From Acidobacteriota bacterium (GTDB taxonomy: Bacteria; Acidobacteriota; Polarisedimenticolia; J045): a stretch of 64,000 nt of DNA. Location: contig JAGOJY010000006.1 in assembly GCA_017994815.1 (NCBI GenBank), forward strand, positions 1-64,000, read 5' to 3'. A model generated the notes under the pieces. That model did not search any database. It saw only the letters and a list, made by a program, of their open reading frames with translations, and was not told the DNA's origin. A program made the position numbers and the translations under genes. Shown piece after piece: positions 34,362 through 43,056 of the stretch; the stretch's first letter is position 1; every line of letters begins with the position of its first letter.

Positions 34362-35819
34362 CTAGTCCGGCGCGGTCGCGGCGGCGATCGCGCTCTTGGC
34401 CTTGGCCGTCGCGCGCTTCGCCAACGAGCGCGTCATCCAGCGCACCGAGACCGGCAGCGCGACCCGCCGCGAACGCACGCGGAACACGCGCCCGCGCCGC
34501 TCGGCGGCCACCACGCGCCCGATCAGCGCGCTCGCCGGAATCTCGCGCCGGCCGACGCCGGCATCGCCTTCCTGCAGGAACACGAGCTCGCCGTCGCGGC
34601 GCCGCACCGCGAGCACGCGGTGGATGATCGGCTTGCCGCGGTCGAAGAAGACCGCGATCTCGCCGGCACCCGGGTAATGGCCCGAGAGTTCGACGAGCAC
34701 CTTGTCGCCGGGGCACAGCGTCGGAACCATGCTCACGCCGAGCACGACCAGCCAGGTCCTGCCGGAAGAACGCAACGCGTCGGCCCACAGCTGGTCCAGC
34801 TTCGGCTGGTCGGGGAAGTCCAGGACCAGCGCCGAGCCGCTCCCCGGCTGCAGCGCCGGCGCGCACCACGGCTTCTCGGCCAGCGGGTCGGGCGAGCGCT
34901 CGAGCTGCTCGAGCAGTTCGCCCACCGGCACCACGCGGTAGCGACCGAGAATCCAGCGCAGCCGCGCTTCCATGGACGCCAGGCCGCGGTAGTGGCGGAT
35001 GCGCGTCAGCGCGCTGCCCGCGAGGCGCGGCTGCCCGGGATCGATCTCCCACGGGTGCAGGTACAGCATCGCCGGCAGCCGCTCGCGCCCGGTCAGGGCG
35101 TCGAGCCCGGCGCCGATGGCGGTCAGCGGCAGGTGCCGCAGGTACGCGCCGCCCGCGACGGGCCAGCGCCGGCCAGCAAACGCCGCCGCCGCAGGCGGCA
35201 ACTCCCAGATCTCGCCCGCGTCGCGCCGGATACGGTGCGGTCCGCCCGGTGCTTCGGGAATGCCGTACTGCGGGTGCAGCACCGGGAAGATGCTGGAGTC
35301 GTAGCGCAGCCCGCACTCGATCAGCACGTCGAGCGCCCACAGCGTACGGTTCACGATCGAGAACGACGGGGCGCGATAGCCGATCACCCGCCGCCCGGCC
35401 GCGTGCTCGATCGCGTCCAGCGCCTCGCGCGTGTCGCGTCCGAACTCGGCCGGCGTCATGTCGGTGATGCGGCGATGCCACATCGAGTGGCAAGCCACTT
35501 CGTGGCCGCGCTCGGCGATGCGGCGGACCATCGCCGGCCGCCTCCGCGCTTCCCAGCCGAGGACGAAGAACGTCCCGCGCACGCAGTACTCGTCGAGGAT
35601 GTCGAGGATCCGCGAGACGTTCGACTCGACGCGCGAGGGATACCAGGCCCAGTCCTCGCGCCGCACGACGCGCTCGAACGCGGCGACCTGGTAGTAGTCC
35701 TCGACGTCGACCGTCAACAGCGCCGGTGCCGCGCGCAGCTGCGTGCCGCTGGCGGGGCGCGGTCCCGCGGGACGCGGCAGCGCGCCGGGAGCGGCCAGGT
35801 TGTCGCGCATCGCCGACAC
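34362..35819 (-). CDS. Polysaccharide deacetylase fused to an S24/S26-like serine peptidase
   Basis: The protein has 485 residues. Residues about 25-320 form a NodB-type deacetylase of the XrtA-associated kind (TVDVEDYYQVAAFE, EVACHSMWHRRI, YRAPSFSI, DUF3473-like LYLHPWEIDPGQPR). After a roughly 45-residue linker, residues about 370-485 resemble SipW/S24-S26 peptidases: VLGVSMVPTLCPGDKV with the nucleophile-type Ser, then PGAGEIAVFFDRGKPIIHRVLAVRR with the His of the ER-type dyad, and FLQEGDAGVG. No start codon or stop separates the halves. There is no membrane helix next to the peptidase part. GTG 35819 has GGAGGA upstream; ATG 35810 is possible. Parts of this pair are usually separate genes. 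Confidence 0.8.
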   Translation of the reverse strand: MSAMRDNLAAPGALPRPAGPRPASGTQLRAAPALLTVDVEDYYQVAAFERVVRREDWAWYPSRVESNVSRILDILDEYCVRGTFFVLGWEARRRPAMVRRIAERGHEVACHSMWHRRITDMTPAEFGRDTREALDAIEHAAGRRVIGYRAPSFSIVNRTLWALDVLIECGLRYDSSIFPVLHPQYGIPEAPGGPHRIRRDAGEIWELPPAAAAFAGRRWPVAGGAYLRHLPLTAIGAGLDALTGRERLPAMLYLHPWEIDPGQPRLAGSALTRIRHYRGLASMEARLRWILGRYRVVPVGELLEQLERSPDPLAEKPWCAPALQPGSGSALVLDFPDQPKLDQLWADALRSSGRTWLVVLGVSMVPTLCPGDKVLVELSGHYPGAGEIAVFFDRGKPIIHRVLAVRRRDGELVFLQEGDAGVGRREIPASALIGRVVAAERRGRVFRVRSRRVALPVSVRWMTRSLAKRATAKAKSAIAAATAPD

Positions 35820-35830
35820 GCGTTCCTCCG

Positions 35831-36811
35831 TCAGCGACCCCGCGCGGTCAGCACGACCCAGGCCGTCAAGGCCCAGATGCGCAGGTCGAGCGCGAGGGAG
35901 AAGTTCTTGATGTAGAACAGGTCGTAGGACAGCTTCTCCAGCGTGTCCTCGGCGTTGTCGGCGTAGCCGAAGTTCACCTGGGCCCAGCCGGTGATCCCGG
36001 GACGGAAGCAGTGCCGCAGCGTGTAGTACGGGCTGAGCTGGTGGAATTCCCGGACGAACGCCGGCTGTTCGGGTCGCGGGCCGACCAGCGACATCTCGCC
36101 CCGCAGCACGTTGAACAGCTGCGGCAGCTCGTCGATCCGCAGGCGGCGCAGCACCTGTCCCACCGCGGTGATCCGCGAATCGCCCTCGGCGCAGAAGGCC
36201 GGCCCGTGCCGCTCGGCGTCCTTGCGCATCGTCCGCATCTTCACGAGGCGGAACTCGCGCCCGCCGAGGCCGATCCGCGTCTGGCGGAAGAAGATCGGCT
36301 GCCCGTCGGTCAGGAGGATCGCCAGCGCCGCCAGCCCGATCAGCGGCAGCGCCAGCGCGAGCAGGACACAGGCGATCAGCCACTCGATCACGGTCTTGAC
36401 CGCGAGCGCCGGCCGCGAGATGCGGAAGCCGGGCGCGAAGACCAGTTCCGAGGGCACCAGCGAGCGCACCGGGACCTGGCCCGTGAAGTCCTCGACGAAC
36501 GCGGTGGCGTCCTGCACCTCGACGCCGGCGAAGCGCAGCGCGACGAGCAGGTCGGACGGGATCGCCTCGGCGTCGCGCGAGGCGATGACGATCTTGCCCG
36601 GCACGCGGCCGTCGGCGACGCCCGCGAGCACCGAGGACCCCCGCTGCAACAACACCGAGCGCGCCTCGTCCGGCGGGATCACGCCCGCCAGCACGAACCG
36701 CCCGCGCCCGCGCTGGACCAGCGTGTGCGCGCACATCCGCGCCCGCTGGCCCTCGCCGATGATCAGGACCGAGTTGGTGCTGACCGACAGCCCTGCCTGC
36801 AAGGTGTGCAT
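35831..36811 (-). CDS. Undecaprenyl-phosphate glycosyl-1-phosphate transferase (EpsB/WbaP type)
   Basis: The 326-residue protein has a nucleotide-binding-like N-terminal domain (VLIIGEGQRARMCAHTL), one hydrophobic helix (WLIACVLLALALPLIGLAALAILL) and the catalytic bacterial sugar-transferase domain: FFRQTRIGLGGREFRLVKMRTM, RRLRIDELPQLFNVLRGEMSLVGPRPEQP and GITGWAQVN. It starts repeat-unit synthesis by putting a sugar phosphate on undecaprenyl phosphate. Family members usually have four or five extra N-terminal helices (about 450 aa); these are missing here. It heads the leftward operon that continues into the peptide cassette. Confidence 0.88.
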   Translation of the reverse strand: MHTLQAGLSVSTNSVLIIGEGQRARMCAHTLVQRGRGRFVLAGVIPPDEARSVLLQRGSSVLAGVADGRVPGKIVIASRDAEAIPSDLLVALRFAGVEVQDATAFVEDFTGQVPVRSLVPSELVFAPGFRISRPALAVKTVIEWLIACVLLALALPLIGLAALAILLTDGQPIFFRQTRIGLGGREFRLVKMRTMRKDAERHGPAFCAEGDSRITAVGQVLRRLRIDELPQLFNVLRGEMSLVGPRPEQPAFVREFHQLSPYYTLRHCFRPGITGWAQVNFGYADNAEDTLEKLSYDLFYIKNFSLALDLRIWALTAWVVLTARGR

Positions 36812-36886
36812 TCGTACCGTCGAGCGGACCGGCGATCCAGCCGCTGGCTAGACCGGTCGGGCTCACCTCGTGTGAGGCATCTCCCC

Positions 36887-36901
36887 GGGCACAGGATTTG
36901 C
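36887..36901 (+). promoter_or_regulatory. Possible second sigma-54 site, pointing towards the tricorn gene
   Basis: GGGCAC (36887-36892), 5 bp, TTGC (36898-36901), with GG and GC 10 bp apart as in the -24/-12 consensus; only the first base differs from TGGCAC. It is 267 bp from the start at 37168, so its target is uncertain. The gap 36812-37167 has no gene. On the minus strand TTGAAA (37049-37044) and TACGTT (37027-37022), 16 bp apart, could drive the leftward operon. Confidence 0.35.
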
Positions 36902-37167
36902 CTAGAAGGTCCGGTGCTGGAAGGGCGGTCCTGCTTATCCGTCTCGCGAACTCAAGGGTGACGCTAGCGGGGAGTGGCGCCGGTCCGGGCGGCCGTTACG
37001 AACCGCTCCCACGACTTGGTAAACGTAGCATGGATCCGGGGCTTTTCAAGGAATCCGCAACGCACTTTCGACTTTCTTGTGGTTCGCTCCCGGCGATTTG
37101 CCGGGCCCGTGTAGACTTCCGGCCGCTGCCCCGCGGCCCCGCCGCGGACCCGCGGAAGGAGGTTGCC

Positions 37168-40100
37168 GTGCTGCGCCCGACCCGCTGGCTTGCCCTCGCC
37201 CTGCTCGCGCTCTCGCTCCGGCCCTGCGACGCCGCGCCGGCCGCGCCGCCCGAGGCCCGGCTGTTGCGCTTCCCCGACATCCACGGCGATTTCGTGGTCT
37301 TCGTTTACGCCGGGGATGTCTGGCGCGCCGCCGCGGCCGGGGGCGCCGCGCTGCGGCTGACCTCGCACCCGGGGCTCGAGCTGTTCCCGCAGATCTCGCC
37401 CGACGGGCAGTGGATCGCCTACACCGCCGAGTACTCGGGCTCGCGGCAGGTCTACGTGATCCCGGCCTGGGGCGGCGAGCCGCGGCAGCTCACGTTCTAC
37501 ACCGACGTGGGCGCGATGCCCCCGCGCGGTGGCTGGGACGACTGGATCCTGGGCTGGAGTCCCGACGGGAAGATCCTCGTCCGGATGAACCGCACGCCGT
37601 GGGGCGAGCGGATGGGCCGCTACTTCCTCGTCGACCCGCGGGGCGGGCTTGAGCGGCCGCTGGCGATCCCGCACGGCGGCAGCGCCTCGTTCTCGCCCGA
37701 CGGTTCCCGGCTGGCGTACTGCCCGATCGACCGCGAGTTCCGCACCTGGAAGCGCACGCGCGGCGGCCGCGCGCAGGACATCTGGATCTACGATCTCGAG
37801 GCCCGGCGCTCGGAGCGCGTCACCGACGACCCGGGGACCGACAACTTCCCGATGTGGGCCGGCGACACGCTGTACTTCACCTCCGATCGCCACGACACGC
37901 TCAACCTGTTCGCCTACGACCTGAAGACGCGCGCCACGCGCCAGGTCACGAAGTTCGACGAGTACGATGTGCTGTGGCCCAGTCTCGGCCCCGACGCGAT
38001 CGTCTTCATGAACGGCGGTTACCTGTACCGCGTGCCGCTGGCCGGCGGCGCGCCGGAGCGCATCGCGATCACGATCGGCTCCGACCTGCCGGACGCGCTG
38101 CCGCGCTTCAAGGACGTGCAGGGCGACGTTTCGGGTTTCGACGTCTCGCCCAGCGGTGCGCGGGCGGTGTTCGAGGCCCGCGGGGAGATCTTCACCGTCC
38201 CGGCCAAGGACGGGCCCACGCGCAACCTGACCCGCACGCAGGGGGTGCGCGAGATGGCGCCGGCGTGGTCGCCCGATGGCAAGTCGATCGCCTACCTCTC
38301 GGATGCCACCGGCGAGTACGAGATCTACCTGCGCGCGCAGGACGGCTCGGGCGAGCCGCGAAGACTCACGCGCGACGGCGGCGTGTGGCGCTTCCCGCCG
38401 CAGTGGAGCCCGGACGGCAAGAAGCTGGCGTTTGGCGACCGGCTGCAGCGGCTGCGGATCCTCGACGTCGCCAGCGGCGACATCACCGAGGTCGACCGCG
38501 GGACACAGGAGGACCTGGCGACGTACTCGTGGTCGCCGGACAGCCGCTGGCTGGTGTACGAGAAGAGCCACCCCAACCGGATGTCCGGGATCAGCGTCTA
38601 CTCCCTGGACCAGAAGCGCTCCTTCGTGCTCGGCGACGGGATGACGGAAGACGCCGGCCCGGTGTTCAGCGCCGACGGCAAGTACCTGTTCTTCCTGAGC
38701 AACCGCGACTACGACCTGACGTTCAGCGCCTACGAGTTCAACTACCTGTACCGCGAGGCGACGCGGGTCTACGCCGCGCAGCTCGATCCCGCCGCCGAGC
38801 CGCTGTTCGGCCCGAAGAGCGACGAGGAGCAGGGCGCGCCGGACAAGAAAGCCGACGGCACGGCCAAGGCCGGCGCCGCGGACGCTGACGGCACCCAGGA
38901 CTCCGCGGCGAAGAAGCCGGCGCCGGTGCGCGTCGAACCGGACGGTTTCGTGGCGCGCACCGTGGCCCTGCCCGGACTGGCCGCCGGCGATTACCGCGCG
39001 CTGGCGGCGGGCGAGGACGCTGTCTTCTACCTGCGCACGGCCGACGATGCCGGCAACCTCTACCGCTTCGACCTGAAGGAGCGCAAGGAGGAACTGGTCC
39101 TGGCCGGCGTGAGCGGCTACGCGCTGTCGGCCGACCGCAAGAAGCTGCTGTACGAGGCCGGCTCGAAGTGGGGCCTCGCCGACGCCCGGCCCGGTGTCAA
39201 GACCGAGGACAGCGCGATCGACATCTCCGGGCTGCGCGTCAAGCTCGAGCCCCGCGCCGAGTGGCGCCAGATGTTCGACGACGCCTGGCGGATCACGCGC
39301 GACTGGTTCTACGACAGCGACATGCACGGCGTGGACTGGCCGAAGATGAAGCAGCGCTACGGCGCGCTGCTGCCGTTCGTGGCGCACCGCGGTGATCTCG
39401 ACTTCCTGATCGGCGAGATGATCTCGGAGCTCGAGGCGGGCCACACCTACGTCAGCCCGGGGGACGAGCCGCGCGTCGAGCGCGTGCGCGGCGGGATGCT
39501 CGGCTGCGAGTTCGAGGCCGACCGCTCGGGGCGCTATCGCATCGCCAAGATCTTCGCCGGGGAGAACTGGCACGACGACTGGCGCTCGCCGCTGACCGAG
39601 CCCGGGGTCAAGGTGCGCGAGGGCGAGTTCCTGCTGGCGATCGACGGCGTCGACCTGACGACCGCGGACAACCCCTACCGCCTGCTCGAGGACAAGGCCG
39701 ACAAGCCGGTGGCGCTGACGATCGGCGAGAAGCCGGAGGCCGCCGGGGCGCGCACCGTGACCGTCCGGCCGGTCGCGAGCGAGCTGAACCTGCGCTACCT
39801 CGACTGGGTGCGGAGCCGGATGGAACTGGCCTCGCGCCTGTCCGGGGGCAAGGTGGGCTACATCCACCTGCCGGACACCGCGGGCGAGGGCAACCGCATG
39901 CTGCAGAAGCTGTTCTACGCCCAGGTGACGAAGCCCGCGCTGATCATCGACGACCGCTACAACGGCGGCGGGTTCATCCCGGACCGCATGATCGAGTACT
40001 TCTCGCGCCGCACGATCGCGTGGTGGGGCCGGCGCAACCGCGAGCCGATGCGCACGCCGGGGTTCGCGCACGACGGACCGAAGGCGATGCTGATCAACGG

Positions 40101-40452
40101 CTACTCGTCCTCCGGCGGCGACGCCCTGCCCCACTTCTTCCGCAAGAACCGGCTCGGCCGGCTCATCGGGACCCGCACCTGGGGCGGGCTGATCGGCCTG
40201 TCCGGCAACCCGGGGCTGGCCGACGGCGGCTCGGTCAACGTGCCGACGTTCCGCATCTACGACGAGAGCGGGCGCTGGGTGATCGAGAACGAGGGCGTCT
40301 CGCCCGACGTAGAGGTGATCGACCTGCCCGAGGCGATCGCGGCCGGCGGCGACCCGAGCCTCGAAAAGGCGGTGGAGTTGCTGCTCGGCGACCTGGAGAA
40401 GAGCCCGCCGCGCGAGCCGAAGATGCCCGCGCCTCCCGACATGACGCGCTGA
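37168..40452 (+). CDS. Tricorn-type protease (S41 family), secreted
   Basis: The protein has 1094 residues. GTG 37168 is fixed by GGAAGGAGG 5 nt upstream and a signal peptide (LRPTRWLALALLALSL). Residues about 30-330 and 340-700 form two beta-propellers with WSPDGK-type WD/PD40 repeats. Next come the C1 region with DSDMHGVDW (His near residue 720), a PDZ domain, and the S41 core with NGYSSSGGDALP (nucleophile Ser near residue 982) and the ENEGVSPD acidic site (near 1040). Archaeal tricorn trims peptides downstream of the proteasome; bacterial homologues with signal peptides act in the periplasm. The insertion at about 555-590 is Lys/Asp/Ala-rich and probably disordered. Confidence 0.9.
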   Translation: MLRPTRWLALALLALSLRPCDAAPAAPPEARLLRFPDIHGDFVVFVYAGDVWRAAAAGGAALRLTSHPGLELFPQISPDGQWIAYTAEYSGSRQVYVIPAWGGEPRQLTFYTDVGAMPPRGGWDDWILGWSPDGKILVRMNRTPWGERMGRYFLVDPRGGLERPLAIPHGGSASFSPDGSRLAYCPIDREFRTWKRTRGGRAQDIWIYDLEARRSERVTDDPGTDNFPMWAGDTLYFTSDRHDTLNLFAYDLKTRATRQVTKFDEYDVLWPSLGPDAIVFMNGGYLYRVPLAGGAPERIAITIGSDLPDALPRFKDVQGDVSGFDVSPSGARAVFEARGEIFTVPAKDGPTRNLTRTQGVREMAPAWSPDGKSIAYLSDATGEYEIYLRAQDGSGEPRRLTRDGGVWRFPPQWSPDGKKLAFGDRLQRLRILDVASGDITEVDRGTQEDLATYSWSPDSRWLVYEKSHPNRMSGISVYSLDQKRSFVLGDGMTEDAGPVFSADGKYLFFLSNRDYDLTFSAYEFNYLYREATRVYAAQLDPAAEPLFGPKSDEEQGAPDKKADGTAKAGAADADGTQDSAAKKPAPVRVEPDGFVARTVALPGLAAGDYRALAAGEDAVFYLRTADDAGNLYRFDLKERKEELVLAGVSGYALSADRKKLLYEAGSKWGLADARPGVKTEDSAIDISGLRVKLEPRAEWRQMFDDAWRITRDWFYDSDMHGVDWPKMKQRYGALLPFVAHRGDLDFLIGEMISELEAGHTYVSPGDEPRVERVRGGMLGCEFEADRSGRYRIAKIFAGENWHDDWRSPLTEPGVKVREGEFLLAIDGVDLTTADNPYRLLEDKADKPVALTIGEKPEAAGARTVTVRPVASELNLRYLDWVRSRMELASRLSGGKVGYIHLPDTAGEGNRMLQKLFYAQVTKPALIIDDRYNGGGFIPDRMIEYFSRRTIAWWGRRNREPMRTPGFAHDGPKAMLINGYSSSGGDALPHFFRKNRLGRLIGTRTWGGLIGLSGNPGLADGGSVNVPTFRIYDESGRWVIENEGVSPDVEVIDLPEAIAAGGDPSLEKAVELLLGDLEKSPPREPKMPAPPDMTR

Positions 40453-40502
40453 TCCGGGGGACCGGGGGTCTGCTGCCGCGCGGGGTGCTCGATCGACGAC
40501 GC

Positions 40503-40554
40503 GGGGACAGTCACCCTCGCACCGGTAACGCCGGCCCGAGGGAGCGCTGTCCCC
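40503..40554. repeat. GGGGACAG-type hairpin between convergent genes (copy 1)
   Basis: GGGGACAG (40503-40510) pairs with CTGTCCCC (40547-40554). Inside it CCCTCG pairs with CGAGGG. It lies between the tricorn gene and the bacterioferritin gene, which face each other, and may stop transcription from both sides. Confidence 0.6.
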
Positions 40555-40567
40555 GGCGCAGTCCCCG

Positions 40568-41032
40568 TCAGACCTGGTTGTTGAGGTAGTTCTCGAGCCC
40601 CATCTGCTCGATTTGGTCGCGCTGCATCTCGGCCCAGTCCACGTGGCCTTCCTCGTCCTTGAGGATCTTCAGCAGCAGGTCGCGGGTACCGTTGTCCTTG
40701 ACCTCGCACGCCTGGCGAATCGCCTCGTTGTACTGCTTGACCGCGTCGTACTCCGCGCCGAGGTCGTTGGTCACGATCTCCTTGACGTTCTTGCCGATGC
40801 GCACCTGGTTCAGCTTCGAGACGATCGGCATGCCCTCGAGGAACAGGATGCGCTGGATCAGCCACTCGGCGTGGCGCATCTCTTCGATCGCCTGCTTCTC
40901 GATCGCCTTGTGCAGCTTCTCGTAGCCCCAGTCGTCGCACATCTCCGAGTGGACCATGTACTGGTTGATCGCGGTGAGTTCCTCGGCCAGCAAGTCGTTG
41001 AGCGTCTTGATCAGGTCTTCATTGCCTTTCAT
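40568..41032 (-). CDS. bfr: Bacterioferritin
   Basis: The 154-residue four-helix protein stores iron as a ferric mineral inside a 24-mer. All ferroxidase ligands are in their standard places: Glu18, Glu51, His54, Glu94, Glu127 and His130. Met52, the heme ligand shared across two subunits, is also present. ATG 41032 has GCGAGGAG 7 nt upstream; the longer frame from 41302 has no support. It is monocistronic and divergent from the M16 gene. Confidence 0.95.
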   Translation of the reverse strand: MKGNEDLIKTLNDLLAEELTAINQYMVHSEMCDDWGYEKLHKAIEKQAIEEMRHAEWLIQRILFLEGMPIVSKLNQVRIGKNVKEIVTNDLGAEYDAVKQYNEAIRQACEVKDNGTRDLLLKILKDEEGHVDWAEMQRDQIEQMGLENYLNNQV

Positions 41033-41235
41033 GCGATCTCCTCGCTTTCTTTGAGCCTTCATTGACGGTTGAAAACGCTGGATTCTAGCCCGCGGCGGCG
41101 GCCGCGGGCCAAGGGGGCGACAAACGCGCCCCGCTGACCGCGTCAGCCGGCCCGCTCCGCCGAGCTGGGGTATCCTGCCGCGGATCCGCGCCCCGGGCCG
41201 GGGCTGCGGGGTTCGACCACGAAAAAGGAGCTGCA

Positions 41236-43056
41236 ATGACGAGGACACGCTGGATGGCGTTCGCGATCGCCGCCCTCGCGCTCGCGTGCACGGGCCCGGC
41301 ACTGGCGGCGGAAACGCTGGCCAAGGTCGATGTCGAGACCTTCACGCTCGACAACGGGATGACGTTCCTCCTGGTGCGCAAGCCGGAGATGACGACGGTG
41401 TCGGCCGGCTGGGTCGCGCACGTCGGCTCGGCCAACGAGCGACCGGGAATCACGGGCGTCTCGCACCTGTTCGAGCACATGATGTTCAAGGGGACGCGCA
41501 CCGTCGGCACCAAGGACATCAAGCGCGACCTGGAGATCATCGCCGAACAGGAGGAGCTGCAGGAGCAGATTCGCCAGCAGTACGAGCAGCAGGCGGAGCG
41601 CTGGCGCAAGGGCGAGATCGCCGATCCGTTCGATCCGAAGAACAGGACGCCGGAACTGGTCGAGCTGGAGAAGAAGTTCCAGGCGCTCGTCGAAGAGCAG
41701 CGCTCGCTGATGGTCAAGGACGAGTTCGACCAGATCTACACCGAGGCCGGCGGCTCCGGGATGAACGCTTTCACCAACACCGACATGACCGTGTACTTCA
41801 TCACGGTGCCGGCCAACAAGCTCGAGCTGTGGTTCTGGATGGAGTCCGACCGCCTCTCGTCACCGGTGTTCCGCGAGTTCTACTCCGAGCGCGACGTCGT
41901 TCACGAGGAACGTCGGCTGCGCACCGAGTCCACGCCGACGGGACAGTTCGACGAGCTGTTCGAGTCGATGTTCTGGCAGGCGCACCCCTACGGCTGGCCG
42001 GTGGTCGGCTGGCCCTCCGACCTGCGCATGATCAGCAAGGCACAGGCCGACGACTACTTCGCGACCTACTACGCGCCGAACAACCTGAAGGCCGCGATCG
42101 TCGGCAGTTTCGACCCGGCGCAGGTCAAGCAGCTCGCCGAGCGCTACTTCGGGCGAATCCCACGCGGGCCGCGGAGGCCGCCGCAGGTCGTCACCCTGGA
42201 GCTGCCCCAGACGGCCGAGCAGCGGCTCGCCGCGGAGTGCGACTGCCAGCCGCAGGTCACCATCGGCTACAAGACGGTCCCGTTCGAGCACAAGGACAGC
42301 TACGCGCTGGACGTCCTGTCCGAGCTGATGAACGGCCGCTCGGGCCGGCTCTACAAGTCGCTGGTGCTGGACAAGAAGATCGCTTCGAGCGCGTGGACCG
42401 GGCAGGACGCGCGCAAGTGGGCCGGCGCGTTTCTCTTCCGCGCCGAGACCAAGGGCGACGCGACCCCGGAACAGCTCGAGCAGGCGTGGTACGAGGAACT
42501 GGCGCGGATCCAGCAGGAACCGATCCCGGCCGCGGAGCTGCAGAAGGTCAAGAACCAGATCACGGCCGGCGCCTACCGGCGGTTGGAGAACCCGTTCTTC
42601 CTGATGGTCCAGCTGCTGTACTTCGACGGGCTCGGCGACTGGCGCTACATCAACGAGTGGGCGGACAAGACGCTGGCGGTCACCGACGCGGACATCAAGC
42701 GCGTGGCCGCGCAGTACTTCCCCAAGGAGAACCGCAACGTCGCCGTCTACAACCGCAAGGCCGGCACCAGCGGCGGCGAGGTTCCGCCGGAACTGGCGGA
42801 GCTACCGGCCGAGGCGCGCAGCGCCGTGCTCGGGCAGCTCAAGCAGCTGCGCGGCGCGGTCGCCGGCATGACCGACCCGGCGCAGCTCGAGCAGATGCTG
42901 CAGATGATCCAGTCGCAGGAGTCGGCCGCCCCGCCGGAGATGCGGCGCGTCTTCCCGCTGTTCAAAAAGGTCGTCAGCGACAGGCTGGAGCAGTTGCAGG
43001 GCGAAGGTGGCCAGCAGCCGGCCGCCCCGCAGCCGAACGAAGGAGGTGCCCGATGA
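41236..43056 (+). CDS. M16 zinc metalloprotease, catalytic subunit (secreted)
   Basis: The 606-residue protein has a signal peptide (TRTRWMAFAIAALALACTGP) and the inverted zinc motif HLFEH in GVSHLFEHMMFKGT near residues 76-85. A coiled-coil insertion of about 70 residues (EEQEELQEQIRQQYEQQAER-like) follows, then HEERRLR with the third zinc ligand. The second half is the inactive M16 repeat. AAAAAGGAG lies before ATG 41236. It pairs with the non-catalytic subunit encoded next, as in MPP-like heterodimers, to cut peptides outside the cytoplasm. The stop overlaps the next start (ATGA). Confidence 0.92.
   Translation: MTRTRWMAFAIAALALACTGPALAAETLAKVDVETFTLDNGMTFLLVRKPEMTTVSAGWVAHVGSANERPGITGVSHLFEHMMFKGTRTVGTKDIKRDLEIIAEQEELQEQIRQQYEQQAERWRKGEIADPFDPKNRTPELVELEKKFQALVEEQRSLMVKDEFDQIYTEAGGSGMNAFTNTDMTVYFITVPANKLELWFWMESDRLSSPVFREFYSERDVVHEERRLRTESTPTGQFDELFESMFWQAHPYGWPVVGWPSDLRMISKAQADDYFATYYAPNNLKAAIVGSFDPAQVKQLAERYFGRIPRGPRRPPQVVTLELPQTAEQRLAAECDCQPQVTIGYKTVPFEHKDSYALDVLSELMNGRSGRLYKSLVLDKKIASSAWTGQDARKWAGAFLFRAETKGDATPEQLEQAWYEELARIQQEPIPAAELQKVKNQITAGAYRRLENPFFLMVQLLYFDGLGDWRYINEWADKTLAVTDADIKRVAAQYFPKENRNVAVYNRKAGTSGGEVPPELAELPAEARSAVLGQLKQLRGAVAGMTDPAQLEQMLQMIQSQESAAPPEMRRVFPLFKKVVSDRLEQLQGEGGQQPAAPQPNEGGAR

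Noticed and set aside
36812-36980. Possible c-di-GMP (GEMM) riboswitch in the leader of the leftward EPS operon
   Set aside because: The region forms hairpins, but the conserved GEMM core sequences are not present on either strand.
36964-40134. 1056-residue open frame on the minus strand
   Set aside because: Antisense to the tricorn gene, whose RBS, signal peptide and catalytic motifs are clear.
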